A stretch of 64,000 nucleotides of DNA. Source: Pseudoscleropodium purum (lineage: Eukaryota; Streptophyta; Bryopsida; Hypnales; Brachytheciaceae). Positions 12,096 through 22,680 of the stretch are shown in pieces. The position numbers were made by a program, and so were the translations under genes. The notes beneath the pieces are model-generated. The model saw nothing but the letters and a program-made list of their open reading frames with translations. It made no database searches and was not told the origin of the DNA. The first letter of the stretch is position 1. Each line of letters begins with the position of its first letter. The stretch spans positions 40,228,243 through 40,292,242 of the forward strand of contig OZ017796.1 in the NCBI GenBank assembly GCA_963969395.1, written 5' to 3'.

Positions 12096-12180
12096 TGAAC
12101 CTGCTTTGATTCTCCCTGAATCTGCTTGCTCCTTCAACCTGCTTTGATTCCAACCTGAACCTGCTTTGATTCTCCCGGAA
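12096..12180. repeat. Triplicated ACCTGCTTTGATTC motif upstream of the DUF1499 gene
   Basis: AACCTGCTTTGATTC occurs three times (12,097, 12,136, 12,158), twice followed by TCCC(T/G)GAA. It lies 185-270 bp before the start codon, probably in the promoter or 5' leader. No clear TATA box was identified. Confidence 0.6.
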
Positions 12181-12364
12181 TTTCCAGTCATTGAATCTTC
12201 ATGACCTACAAGCAGTAGTGAATGACTTCTCAATTCATTTCAGTGCAACTCTTGTTGCACTCAATCTCCTCGCATTGCATATCCATCCGAGGTGTGTCAT
12301 TCCCATTTCTCACAGGTAGAAGCTGTCTGAATTGTGACGACACCAAGTTTCGATCTGCTCAACT

Positions 12365-15300
12365 ATGGCGATAGCTGCACAAGCTTCTTCTGTGTGGCAG
12401 CGCCATCGCCAGAGGATCACAAGCCCCAGTGGGACGATTGTGAATTCGGAAAGGTCAGCAGAAGAGAGGGTGGGCGTTTTGGTAGCCAGTGTGGTGAGTG
12501 TGAGTTTGAGCTTGGGCTTGAGCTTGAGCTGTTTCCAAGGGTGTGCTGTAGCGGCAGAGTTGAGGAGTAGTGATGGTGTTGTTCCTTTTAGTTGGTTTCC
12601 GTGGGAGCAAGGGACGCCGGTGCAAGAGGAGCCGAAACAGGGGACCTGCTCGACTTGCATTGGCGTCGTGGACGATACGTTGGGCTCGTGTAGTGCCATT
12701 GTTAATTGCGTCTCCTCGTTTGACGACAGGTGGGGAACGTCCTCTTGACAGCTTTTCTTGAGGAATTTGCGGTGAATTTTTGTACCAATTTTGTTTTGGG
12801 GGTTTAGGTGATGCGCAATTTGAGATGCATTTCTGTAAAAATATGTGACGATTTGTTTTAGGTGACGGTGATGCGCAATTTATGTTTGTATCAATTTGTT
12901 TTAGGTTAACAATGCGAGAGCTATGCAGTTTTATAACAATTTCTAACGAGTTGTTTTAGGTTAAACTGATGCGCAATGTGAGATGTATGGATTTTTGTGA
13001 TAATCTGTTTTTGGGCTTGGTGGTGTGCAATGTGAGTTTCCTTTTTGTAACAATTTGTTCTAAGTTAAGGTGGTGTGGAATGTGAGTTGCATTTGTATAA
13101 GAAATTGTTGCATTGACAAAAGTTACATCTGCAGTTAATGTGAGGTACTTTGAGTGAGTTGCTACTGAGAAATCAATGTCGAGGCTATAGAGTGACGCTT
13201 CTAAATGCACGGGGACAGAGCCTCATGTACTGAAGCTGCTTGTTTTAGGTTAGGGGGATCAATGTGCGATGTGAGCTGCACTTTGATAACAGTTTTTTTT
13301 AGGTTAGGATGATGTGTTATCTGAACCGCTTGTTGGTAAAAATTTGCTTTAGGTTTTGGTGGTGTGCAATGTGTGCATTTTCGGAAGAAGCACGTTTTGG
13401 GTTGGGATGATATGCAATCTAAAAGTTCCATTTTTTTAACGACTTGTTTCAAGTTTCAATGATGTGTAATGTGAGCTCTGCTCTTGTAATGATTTGTTTT
13501 AGGGTAGAGTGACGTGCAAAGTGAGCTGCAGTTTGGGAAAATATTGTTTTCGGTTCGGGTGATATGCAATTTAAGCTGCAGTTCTGTAACAATTTCTTTT
13601 AGGCTAGGCTGATGTGCAACGTGGACTGCGTTTTGTTAACAATTTCTTTTAGGTTAAGATGATGTGCAATCTGAGGTACAATTTGGTAATAAATTGCTGT
13701 AGGTTAAATTGATGATCAATCTTCTCAAGGAATTTGGTTTTGATGTAATCTTTTGTTGTCTTGAAGTAAAACCTTTAAAGCTAATATTTCTTGTGCTCAG
13801 GCCGAACTTCTTTATTGCACCTTGGGAATTTCCAGGAGGACTGAAGACTGCGGTTAGTAATCTTCAGGAAGCTTTACAACGTACTGGAGCTTCCATTAAG
13901 GAAAAGAGTGAGAGGTACGAATACTACTGATGGATACAACCGAAACTCATGTTTTGAGTCTTTCTCAAGGAGTGAGATGACCCTTAATTACGTTGTCGAG
14001 TTTGAAGGATAGAAACTTCTTTGTCAAGGACTATCAATTGGTACTTCGACATGGATTCTTTGCAACGTTTTAATGTTAGTATGTAGTCTGTAACTTTTGA
14101 GGGCTCATATCTCCGTGAGGTAAATGAGTTTCAAAATACAGCCCCTAACCCAAGCAAGAACCAACATGCTGCAATCCTTTGACATCTTCTTTCTTTTACA
14201 CACATCCTCTTACATCTTGAGTTCATCAATCATATCATTAGCTCTCTCAAAACAGCTCCTAGATTGCCCATATTGATTGAATCCAAATCATATCGTGTTT
14301 TTTTATATGTTGTTAGATGAACATAAAGATGGGTGCACTCATAGAAACAGTTAAGAATGTTATGAATTCACCATGTCCTTGAAACGCAGATACATTTATG
14401 CGGTTTTCACAGGAGAGGATGGGGTTAGCGACGACGTAGAGTACCTATTCAGTGATCCCACTGAGGATGCCACTGTGAATGTGAGGTCTGCATCTCGTGC
14501 TACGAATTACAAAGACAGTGGCAGGAATGGCAAACGACTGGAGGCTCTGCGTATGGAACTTGGTTGGGAACAGGTTTTTCTCATCACTTATATGATGTCA
14601 TTTCCTTTTCAGCAGAATTTTTTCCGTCAGATATGTACCATATTTTGAATTCTTGTGTTTCATCTGTCATTGAAAACTAGAACGCCCAATCTCCGAGTGG
14701 GGTCACTTACACAAGGCTGGGAAACTGACTAGTAGACCATTTCTGTTAAAAGTGGGTAAACAGTCTAGATATGATGTGCTTGCTATTGACAGTAACTTGA
14801 AGTCTAAAACTTATCTTGAGGTCTTTAATACCGTAGTCAGTTTCTCAACTGCCACTGATGTCAATCTTTATAACTTCATGCCAAGTCCACACATGCAAAT
14901 GAGCCGAATACTAAACAGTGGAGAAGTATAAAATCTATTTTGCAAACTGGGGGAGACAAAGAAACTAAGTGTAACGTTACCTTCGTTGACTACCTAATCA
15001 TAATCGCTTCGCAAGCTAGAATTTTAATTTGTAAACACCAGTTCATGGTACACCATGAGCTGCTACCTTGGAGTGGAATACCAGTTTAGTTGTAAATATC
15101 AAACTTAACAGTTCTTGAACTTGTCAACTCAAATTAGTCAATTGTTTTTTTCAAGGTCTTACTTGTGAATAACAGTTGAGTTCTGTGTGGCTAGACCCTC
15201 AATCAGTTTCTACTTGAAGAATCTTGCCAAAGACAACTAAAACCCTGCGAACAGTGTTAAAATTGCAATCTCTGTCTCGCCAATTACCAAGATCAGAACC

Positions 15301-15506
15301 CTGACATGAGCTTGGAAAGCTTGGTTTTCTTTTTTTCATATGGTAGGCAAAGTTGTAATGCTTACAGAGAATGCGTTGCACAGGTACCAATCCTGAGGAA
15401 CCGGCAGCGACGCCTCTTCTTTATCGAGTCCCCGTGGGACACATTTGGGCCGGAGCCACCTCCCACTTTTGACTACAAAGGTGGAGTAGAGTTCGTTCCA
15501 GACTAA
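12365..15506 (+). CDS. DUF1499-family protein, probably chloroplast (thylakoid) targeted; 4 exons
   Basis: Exons 12365-12729, 13801-13914, 14390-14573 and 15384-15506 join in phase (2, 2, 0), with GT-AG at every intron, to give 261 aa. Residues 1-35 are Arg/Ser-rich, like a transit peptide. Residues 36-60 are hydrophobic and are followed by AVAAE (61-65), resembling a thylakoid processing site; cleavage and location are inferred. The DUF1499 domain runs from about residue 95: CSTCIGVVDDTLGSC, then FIAPWEFPGG (exon 2), YIYAVFTGEDGVSDDVEYLF and VNVRSASRATNYKDSGRNGK (exon 3), and a Pro-rich C-terminus FGPEPPPTFDYKGG. DUF1499 proteins occur in bacteria, cyanobacteria and plastids; their function is unknown to me. 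The start is the first in-frame ATG before the transit-like region. Every exon joins cleanly and no break is seen, so the gene looks intact. Confidence 0.88.
12800..13712 (+). repeat. 50-bp minisatellite filling intron 1 of the DUF1499 gene
   Basis: Units of about 50 bp follow the pattern TTTTAGGTTAAGGTGATG, GCAATGTGAGCTGCA, then a T-rich GTAACAATTTG. The GCAAT core recurs near 12,811, 12,869, 12,968, 13,021, 13,071, 13,260, 13,310, 13,360, 13,408, 13,459, 13,510, 13,560, 13,610 and 13,660, about 15 units. A stretch at about 13,100-13,240 is not clearly repetitive. The array ends about 90 bp before the exon 2 acceptor. Confidence 0.85.
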
Positions 15507-15762
15507 GACACGGTCTGAGAAAGTGGCGGTCACAGCTCCTGCATTGTAGAAGGGATCGTCATTATTACAAACCAGGTAACCACCACAATGCCGTCCTCCG
15601 GAGGTTTTGGGGGGTAGCTTCGAGAATAGTTCTTGACTAGATTCTTTCTCTATGCCTGGTAGGATGGATATGATCTCTGAGTTATTTTAACTGCAAATGT
15701 ATATTCATGTCAGCGTTCAATAACCTGTACTTATTGAGAAAATTCTTCGTATGTATGTTAAT

Positions 15763-16497
15763 ATTGGACGTTCGCTCTCCTGAAAGTCCTATCCATGGTC
15801 TTGGTTTTTGAATCCTTAAAACTTTCTTGGCTGTATCAATATCTGCTGGGTAGTATTGGTTGGATTATTGATTCTGGGGAGCATTGTTCTTTCTACTGCT
15901 TGAGAAATTTTCTACACAGAAACATGTTACTGCTAGACTTTTTGGCTCTCTTGAACGTCACATCCATGACCTTAGTTTTCGAATTAAGTTTCTTTTGGCT
16001 GTATCAATGTGTGCTAGATAGTATGTCAGATAATTGCTTCTGGGGAGCATTCAATTCATTCTACAGCTTTTGAAAATTTCTACGCGGAACCATTTGCTTG
16101 TTGATACTGGAGATTGGCCCTCCTGAACGTCACCTTGGTTTTTGAATTTTTTTCAAGTTTTTGAGTGTATCAAAATGTGCTGAGTAGTATATTGGTTAAT
16201 TGATTCTGGAGAACATCATTCACTCTTCCTGCTTTTGTAAAATTCCTGATCTTGGTTTCTGAAGTTTTTTAATTGCTTTGGCTGTGTCGATACCTGCGAG
16301 ACAGTATGTTGGATAATTGCTTCTGGTGGCGCGCTATTCACTGTTGCTTGAGGAAATTTCGACACGGAAACCTTGGCATGTTACTCCTCTTGAACGTTAC
16401 ATCCATGATCTGGGTTTTGGAGTTATTTTTAGGAATTTCGCTGCATCAAAATCCGCTAGATAATGTAAAATTCTGGAGGACTAGTTTCGTATAATAT
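15763..16497 (+). repeat. Tandem array of about five 130-170-bp units downstream of the DUF1499 gene
   Basis: Units begin near 15,763, 15,932, 16,105, 16,240 and 16,373. Each carries CTCCTGAACGTCACATCCAT-like sequence, then a CTTGGTTTTTGAA-like stretch, GGCTGTATCAAT, and GATTCTGGGGAGCATT. The fifth unit is partial. The array starts about 250 bp after the stop codon and may be partly transcribed as 3' UTR. Confidence 0.75.
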
Positions 16498-16849
16498 TTT
16501 AGTCACGACCTGTCCTTTGATGCTTGTCCTTGATGCGTAACGAAAGCAAAGGTGAGGGAAAGGTAGGACCGTAGGACCCATGAAAGCGTGGACTGGGAGA
16601 TGCTTCACACTGGGATTGGCACGCCCACCAAAACTGCAAGCTTTGGGGGAAAAGGAGGCAGGCTTTTTTCATTTTACAATGTCCGTGTGGTGAGTGTACC
16701 CACAAAAAAAAATGAAATGCAGGCCTAATAAGTTAACTTAGTTGGAGTTTGTTTTTCTTTTGGTAGCAAGGGCCTCAGGAATGACTGGTGTTTTTGAGCA
16801 CATGGAGAGTTTTGTGCTCAAAAGCACCATTTGGAGCTAATCTTATTTA
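16498..16849. other. Intergenic, nothing recognised
   Basis: Somewhat richer in GC than the surroundings, but no frame, repeat or RNA gene could be supported. Confidence 0.4.
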
Positions 16850-18047
16850 AGGTAGTTACACCCAAACGTGCCACTGACCTTAAAACCACCATCTATACTA
16901 CGTGTACTTCTTCAAAGTCAGGTCTGAAACGCTTTTAGAACCAAACTTTGTTCCTTAACCCCTAAAGGACCAAGCTGCCTTTATTGACAACACAGCGAAT
17001 TTGGGCAACTTGCTACGAATGGAGTTTTAATTATTTTGTGCTGAAATTTTCACTAAACATGTGCCCAAGGAGTAGCTTCAAGGCCTAATAATTTTCGTAA
17101 CTTTTGACTAAATGACCAAAAAGTTATTGCATGATATGCAATTTTCTTTGTTTTGCAAGCAACTTGGGCAGCTCAAAAAAAAATCTTTAAAAATCACTTT
17201 TCAAAAAAATAAAAATTTGAAATTGGTTCTTTAGGTTTATATGTATGTGGAAAGCTTTGAATCTTTCCATTTGGATTAATGAGTCAAAAGTTATGAGGAT
17301 TCTTAGTTTGAGGGTAATTATGGAATCTCTACTCTAAAAAAAACTTTGAAGTCCTTGATTTAATTCAATTTTTAATATTTTTGAAAAAAATAAAAACATT
17401 GGGTGTAGATTGTTTATTGCAACATTACAACCATTGGGATTGGCATTTTTCAATTCTATATCTAAATTCTTAACAATTTAATGTTTTGAATCATTCTCTA
17501 TTTCTTTCTACTTACTATTTTTTTCCTATATGTTGTACAATTCCAAATGATCTGAAAATTTTCAAGCATGTAGCCAACTTACCTTGAAGAATGAATCCAA
17601 AGAGTTGCAACCATTTTGGACATTTTTTCATAAAGATGTGACCTTGTGAAGTGCAGCTGCCCGGATTTTTGCAGGGACAAAATAAGAATATTTGTCAATT
17701 CAAATGCTATTATTTTGCAATCCACACAGTAGAAATTTCTGAAATTTTTTTCACACCCTCTCAAACTAGTTCACTACAAGATCCTACGGTTACATTTTTC
17801 CAGAAATGTTTTTTTTCTAAAATTTGGTACTTGTATTAAAAACGACAGTTTTGGAGCAGTTTTGGTGAAAACATAATCTTGATCCTTTAGGGGTTAATAA
17901 CTTTTGCGTAAAGTATCCCAATGTCATGCTCTCTGGTGTGTTGGAACCTCCTTTCACTTGCCAACAAGGGCATATGAAAATCTGATCAGTCTAAGAATAG
18001 CAAATAGGCTCAGTAGCAAAAAGTGGCAATTTTGGGAGTACTTACCT
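16850..18047 (+). mobile_element. 270-bp-family MITE (TA target), interrupted by a TTAA element
   Basis: Starts AGGTAGTTACACCC after TA and ends GTACTTACCT before TA. It matches the uninterrupted copy at 20,571-20,842 along both halves. Without the nested 935-bp element and one TTAA it would be 259 bp. TA target duplications suggest the Tc1/mariner group, but the AGGTA termini are not the classic Stowaway ends. Confidence 0.8.
16959..17893. mobile_element. TTAA-flanked element A1, 935 bp, with proven empty site
   Basis: Begins CCCCTAAAGGACCAAGC after TTAA (16,955-16,958) and ends GATCCTTTAGGGG before TTAA (17,894-17,897). The host MITE elsewhere (20,680-20,705) reads TTGTTCCTTAATAACTTTTG with a single TTAA, which is the pre-insertion site. 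The interior is AT-rich with no transposase. Same orientation as 52,877; opposite to 41,034 and 56,844. Confidence 0.9.
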
Positions 18048-20129
18048 TACCTTGGGCTAAGTTTACTGGGATTTTGTTCAAGCACATGGAGTGATATGTG
18101 CTCAAAAACACGCAGGACGTTAAATCATGCTCAAGAAATTTATAATCTGTGACAGTAAATTTTGGCCTTCACTTCACTGATCGTGTTAATCACTGCACTT
18201 GAATGGAGGCTATTTTTTTTGGTGGTAAGTAATTCAACGAAAGAGGAGTTTAATATAATTTGAACCTTGAGTAAATAATTACCCCTCTGACTGGGCAACT
18301 GGCTGCTATTTGATGGGTGGCATGCTTGGAGTGCTTCCTCTGAACACGTTTTTTTGTTGGTTCCTTAAGTGTAGCAAAATACTACTGTACTGAAGAAAGG
18401 CTGAGAAACAGACACGTGTAAAACCTGGTCCAATGAAAATGTAGCACGGATGTGTTTCTGACTGTTGTCATATCCAAAATGCCAATGACAGCTATCATGA
18501 GAATGGTGACAATGCCACCCATCAAATACAAGTGAAAGTAATTTTTTAATTTTTTAATTGATAAAAATTTCAAAATTCAATAACTTTCATGTCATAGGTT
18601 TAAACGCCACGAAACAAAGTCTATGTACCCCTCCTCGCCAAGAACTTTTTGACGATACCATGAACATAATCAAAGAACGCATAGTCCAAAAGATTTCAAC
18701 ATAACAAACAAAACAAACAAACAAACAATTTTAAAGAGTTGATGCTAGAATTCTATACACCATTTTTCCATTCATTTCCTTCTTTAGTTCTGAAGTCTAG
18801 GACAGGTATAGATTTCAGAATGCTCAGTCTAAACGTAAAAGTGCCAAGTTTGTGAAATTTTGGTTTATTATATAACAATTTAAAATTTTAGGGGTTTAGA
18901 TTGTAAACTTGTCATTATAGAAAAACAGATGATTTTCTAATATGCATTTGGAAGAAGCAAATATCTACATAGAAAAAAGCATTCAAACAAACTCAATATT
19001 AACCTTGTAGGAATGCTACACATTAGAGGAAATTTGAGGGCTGTAAAAGGCCATTTTGGGCCTATTCCTATTGTTGTTCTCCCACAACAAAGGTTACCGC
19101 CAGTAGTAAGAAAAAAAAAAAAAAAATTTAAAAAAAAAAAAATAGTTCTTGAAATGCAAAAAAAAATTGAATTTAAAAAAAAATTGGGAAAGTGACGTGG
19201 CACTTTTACAACCACATTGAACTACACTGTTGGCAGTGTTCATAGTACATTCACAACGTTTTCAGGGCATGATAACTCACAATTTCTTACTGCCTTCAAA
19301 AATTCTCTATCAAACCAAATTGAGTGGTCTATTGGATGAATTTAGTGGAAAGTATAGGGTGGGAAAAAATGTTTTTTCATCCAATTTATTTATTTGAAGG
19401 GAACTTGAGTACATTTCAATGAATGGTATTGAAAAATCCCTTATTATGGTGTTATTGACTTCTTCAAGGAAGAAGATGCTCAATCCACAGATCACTCGTG
19501 TGGTGTATTTTGGTCAATTTTTTGTTATGTCTTCTTGATGTGAATTCTAGCCATAGAAATGATTGTGTTTTTTGAATTGGAGTTTAAGGAATGAAATGAA
19601 GCTTACCAAGTGCAGTGTCTACTCCAATTAAAAATTTTGAAAAATTCATAAATTTCAATATTTTATAGCAATATAAACTTGGGACATATAACCATGGTTT
19701 GTTAATTTTTTTAATTGTAAAGTGACACGAAAACTTTGGTTTATACCATGATGTTCTACACTAAAATATACATCTATGGTGAAAATTTCATATTTTTTTA
19801 ATATATTTTGTATTTGATATGAATTTTAATTATTTTTTTCTTTAGAAATTTATAATTATTTTCTCCAAAAAAATTGAAAATTTTATGACTTATAGACATA
19901 TGACTTCATCTCTAGAAACAAAATTCATTTTCACTCCTATCTAGTTGTAGGATGGAATCAAACAAAGTGATGCCATAGCTGTGGCTTGAAATCAATCGTC
20001 ATGAGCTCGTCTTTATAGGGTTAAGTATTTTGAAGGATGTGCATCTAGAATGACTATTTTTCAATGGGCTCTCTAATTATGGGAGGCAATCCATTCCTAA
20101 CTAGTAGCTCCATTCTAGCAACGGAGGCT
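18048..20129. other. No gene; AT-rich
   Basis: Contains an AAAC-type run near 18,705-18,730 and poly(A)/poly(T)-like tracts at 19,110-19,185. No credible coding frame, RNA gene or terminal repeat was found. Confidence 0.4.
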
Positions 20130-20400
20130 ATTCTCTTTCCATGCAAAAGAATAAGCAACAATTAATTATGGCACAGTTCTCAATACAATTGTGGCACATT
20201 AATTATGATTGGCTAATAAGCTTCTCAATATTGTAATCACACCTTGATTGGAAAGAGGAAGGTCTATATCACCATTATGGAAGAAAGTCCATCTTTGGCT
20301 AAAAAATTCACTCTAATTCTATATTGTAGAATAAAAAAATCTAAAAAAATCTACAAACCTTTTGTTGCCTATTTCTACAAATGAGAAAATTTACACTCTA
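20130..20400 (+). repeat. Dispersed repeat R1, copy 1
   Basis: Shares TTAATTATGGCACAGTTCT, CAATTGTGGCACATTA, ATGATTGGCTA and CTCAATATTG, then GGAAGGTCTATAT, with copies at 22,340-22,680 (inverted), 33,290-33,600 and about 58,900-59,170. Class is unknown. This copy holds the unoccupied target of the palindromic MITE found at 22,474. Confidence 0.65.
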
Positions 20401-20570
20401 AAGAATCCCGCCCCACAAATACCAAAATCTTAGCTTAAGTTGTCAGGAATGGATTGTGGCCTCCATTATGGGTACTCAAATGCCCTCAACAACAAGCTTC
20501 AAGCCTCACAACTCTTGCAATTTCAATACTCTGAATGGAAGTGGGAATTCTAGTTGGCTAGTTGGCAATA

Positions 20571-20842
20571 AGGTAGGTACACCCAAATGTGCCACTGACC
20601 TTAAACCACCCTCTATACTATGTGTACATCTCCAAAGTCAGTTCTATACCTACGTGGAAGAAATGTTTTTAGGACCAAACTTTGTTCCTTAATAACTTTT
20701 GCATACAATATCCAAATGCCATGTTTCTTGATGTGTTGGAACCTCCTTTCACTTGCCAACAAGAACATATGAAAATCTGACCAGTCTAATAATAGAAAAT
20801 AGGCTCAGCAACAAAAAGTGGCGGTTTGGGGAGTACCTACCT
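20571..20842 (+). mobile_element. 270-bp-family MITE, uninterrupted copy
   Basis: AGGTAGGTACACCC at the left and GTACCTACCT at the right form terminal inverted repeats, flanked by TA on both sides. Length 272 bp. It is the reference copy for the interrupted one at 16,850 and the inverted one at 32,048. Confidence 0.85.
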
Positions 20843-20926
20843 TATAAAGAACTGAATTCTTTGAGTGATTGTATGGAGATGGAATAGTTGTTTGCAATAA
20901 AATCTGCTTTTCCTTCTGTAGGAAAA

Positions 20927-20953
20927 TAAAAATAAAATAAAATAAAATAAAAT
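20927..20953 (+). repeat. AAAAT microsatellite
   Basis: Five-base units AATAA/AAAAT repeat about five times. A short GA run also occurs near 21,145-21,160. Confidence 0.8.
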
Positions 20954-20959
20954 ATCATA

Positions 20960-22339
20960 AGAAGACACTATCATATCCTAGGTTAGTAGCATAGTTTTCG
21001 CTGTCCACGAATTCAAGTGAACTCACTTAAGATTTGTTGCAGTGTTAAGCTGAGAGTCAGGAGCTAGCGCACATGGTGTCATTAATTTCCAAGGAGCGGA
21101 GGTCATAGAATAGAAACGCAGAGAAGGCTGAGTGCTGCCCAACCAGAGAGAGAGAGAGATTCGCTGAATGATTTGAGGCACAAACTTCAAGAATTATGAA
21201 TATTTTACAATGGAATCGTGTTCATGCAAAGCACTGAAATGTTCGATGAAGAGACCTTCCTGTCAACAACAGTTCTCGTAAGACTCTGCCGACGACGCGT
21301 TTCTCAAATTGCTGACTCAGGCACAGTTGAATCAACAAGCTGGAATGCGCGATTCATCTTAACCCTGAAACGCCTAGGCCTACGGCCACTGGTTTCACAC
21401 GGCATTGTCTTCACTTAGTTTGTTGCCACTTTGTATGTAGATGAGTATGAAAATTTTTTTATCTTTTATTTTTTATTTAGAGATGAAGCTATATGTTTTC
21501 TATACTTCATGAAAATTTTAAAGTTTTTTGAGAATTTTTCTTTTTATGCAAATTTTTGAAGAAAAAGTGAAGAAAAAATCATATCAAATAAAAAATTATC
21601 TCAAAAAATCTGAAAATTTCACTATGTGTGTACATTACAGTGAAAAACATCGTGGTGTAAATTCAGTTTCTGTGTCATTATATAATTCTCATTTAATTCT
21701 CATTAAAAATACACTTGAAGTTCAAATTACAATAAAATATTCAATTTTACGAATTGGAGTAGAAACTAGTGTAGAAGACCTTCATTTCATTAGTTGGACT
21801 TAAACTCAAAAAAAGTCATTTTCAAGGAGAAATTTCAGATTTACTCAATTTCCCAAAATACACTGAAATGGCAAATTTTACCATCCGTTTTTTTTCATTA
21901 CTTCTCAATTATATGGAAATAAACATTAAATGGACCAAAAACTCCATTGGACACTCTTCATAACTCAACATACAAGGTCATTAAAAAAAAGAATGAATGA
22001 AAAATCTACTATTGAGGTCTTCTTATGACCACTTGAAATCATCCAGAAGCCATGAAATGGCTTTGTGGATGTTCTAGGGTTAATATACTTAAGTTATTGA
22101 GAACTCTGACTAATCATATGAAATGGGGGAACAAATCTAGCATCATTGGAAACGTAGGGTAGCCAACCTATTTCCAACCACTTAAACAATTACACATATT
22201 TGGAGTGCGGTTCTTTTGAATTCATAATTTTTTTTTAATGTAAAACACAAATTTTCAAAGGATTTTTTTTTCCAGAATTTGATTATATAAAACATAATTA
22301 TTATGAATTTTTTATATTTTTTTAATGATTCTCTTTGAC
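20960..22339. other. No recognised gene; unexplained moderate-GC patch then AT-rich DNA
   Basis: 20,990-21,420 is richer in GC and not visibly repetitive. A 66-codon frame there (21,218-21,418) has no recognisable domain, and I do not call it a gene. 21,430-22,339 is AT-rich without features, apart from a possible TTAA-type end (CTAGGGTTAA) at 22,075. Confidence 0.35.
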
Positions 22340-22680
22340 CTCTACTAGTGATATAGACCTTTCTATTTCTGACTGTAGGCTTATTGCAAAATCAACCATG
22401 AGTTGGTTGCAATATTGTAAGTCTTGCAGCCAATAGTAATGCATCACAACTGCATTGGGAATTGTGCCATAATCATGGTTGTCACATTGGACAGATTACT
22501 ATTCATTTCACGTCCTATAGGACAAGTTACTATTCATCAGATGTACATCTTACGTACATCTGATGAATAGTAACTTGTCCTATAGGACGTGAAATGAATA
22601 GTAATCTATTCAATGTGACAACTGTGGCCATAATTAATCATTGCTCATCTCTTGTTGATCAAAAAGAGAAAAATCTATAT
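22340..22680 (-). repeat. Dispersed repeat R1, copy 2, carrying a palindromic MITE
   Basis: Reverse complement of the R1 family, including GGTCTATATCAC near 22,345-22,360 and TTAATTATGGC near 22,627. The family sequence is split by the element at 22,474-22,626. Confidence 0.6.
22474..22626. mobile_element. Near-perfect palindromic hAT-like MITE with 8-bp target duplication
   Basis: The direct duplication GCCATAAT flanks the element (22,466-22,473 and 22,627-22,634). Termini are CATGGTTGTCACATTGG and, complemented, CACAGTTGTCACATTGA. Inside, the two arms of about 70 nt are nearly identical in inverted order and meet at a seven-base loop (ATCTTAC) near 22,548. R1 copy 1 near 20,155 has ATTATGGC once, the empty target. 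An 8-bp duplication with CA-starting termini suggests hAT. Confidence 0.82.

Noticed and set aside
12310..12761. Alternative frames over exon 1 of the DUF1499 gene
   Set aside because: Only the frame starting at 12,365 joins the later exons and gives DUF1499 motifs.
18937..19215. Phe- or Lys-rich frames near 19,100
   Set aside because: Products of poly(A)/poly(T)-like tracts.
21359..22084. Possible TTAA element between TTAACCCTGAAA and CTAGGGTTAA
   Set aside because: The terminal match is too short and no internal similarity to the family was seen.
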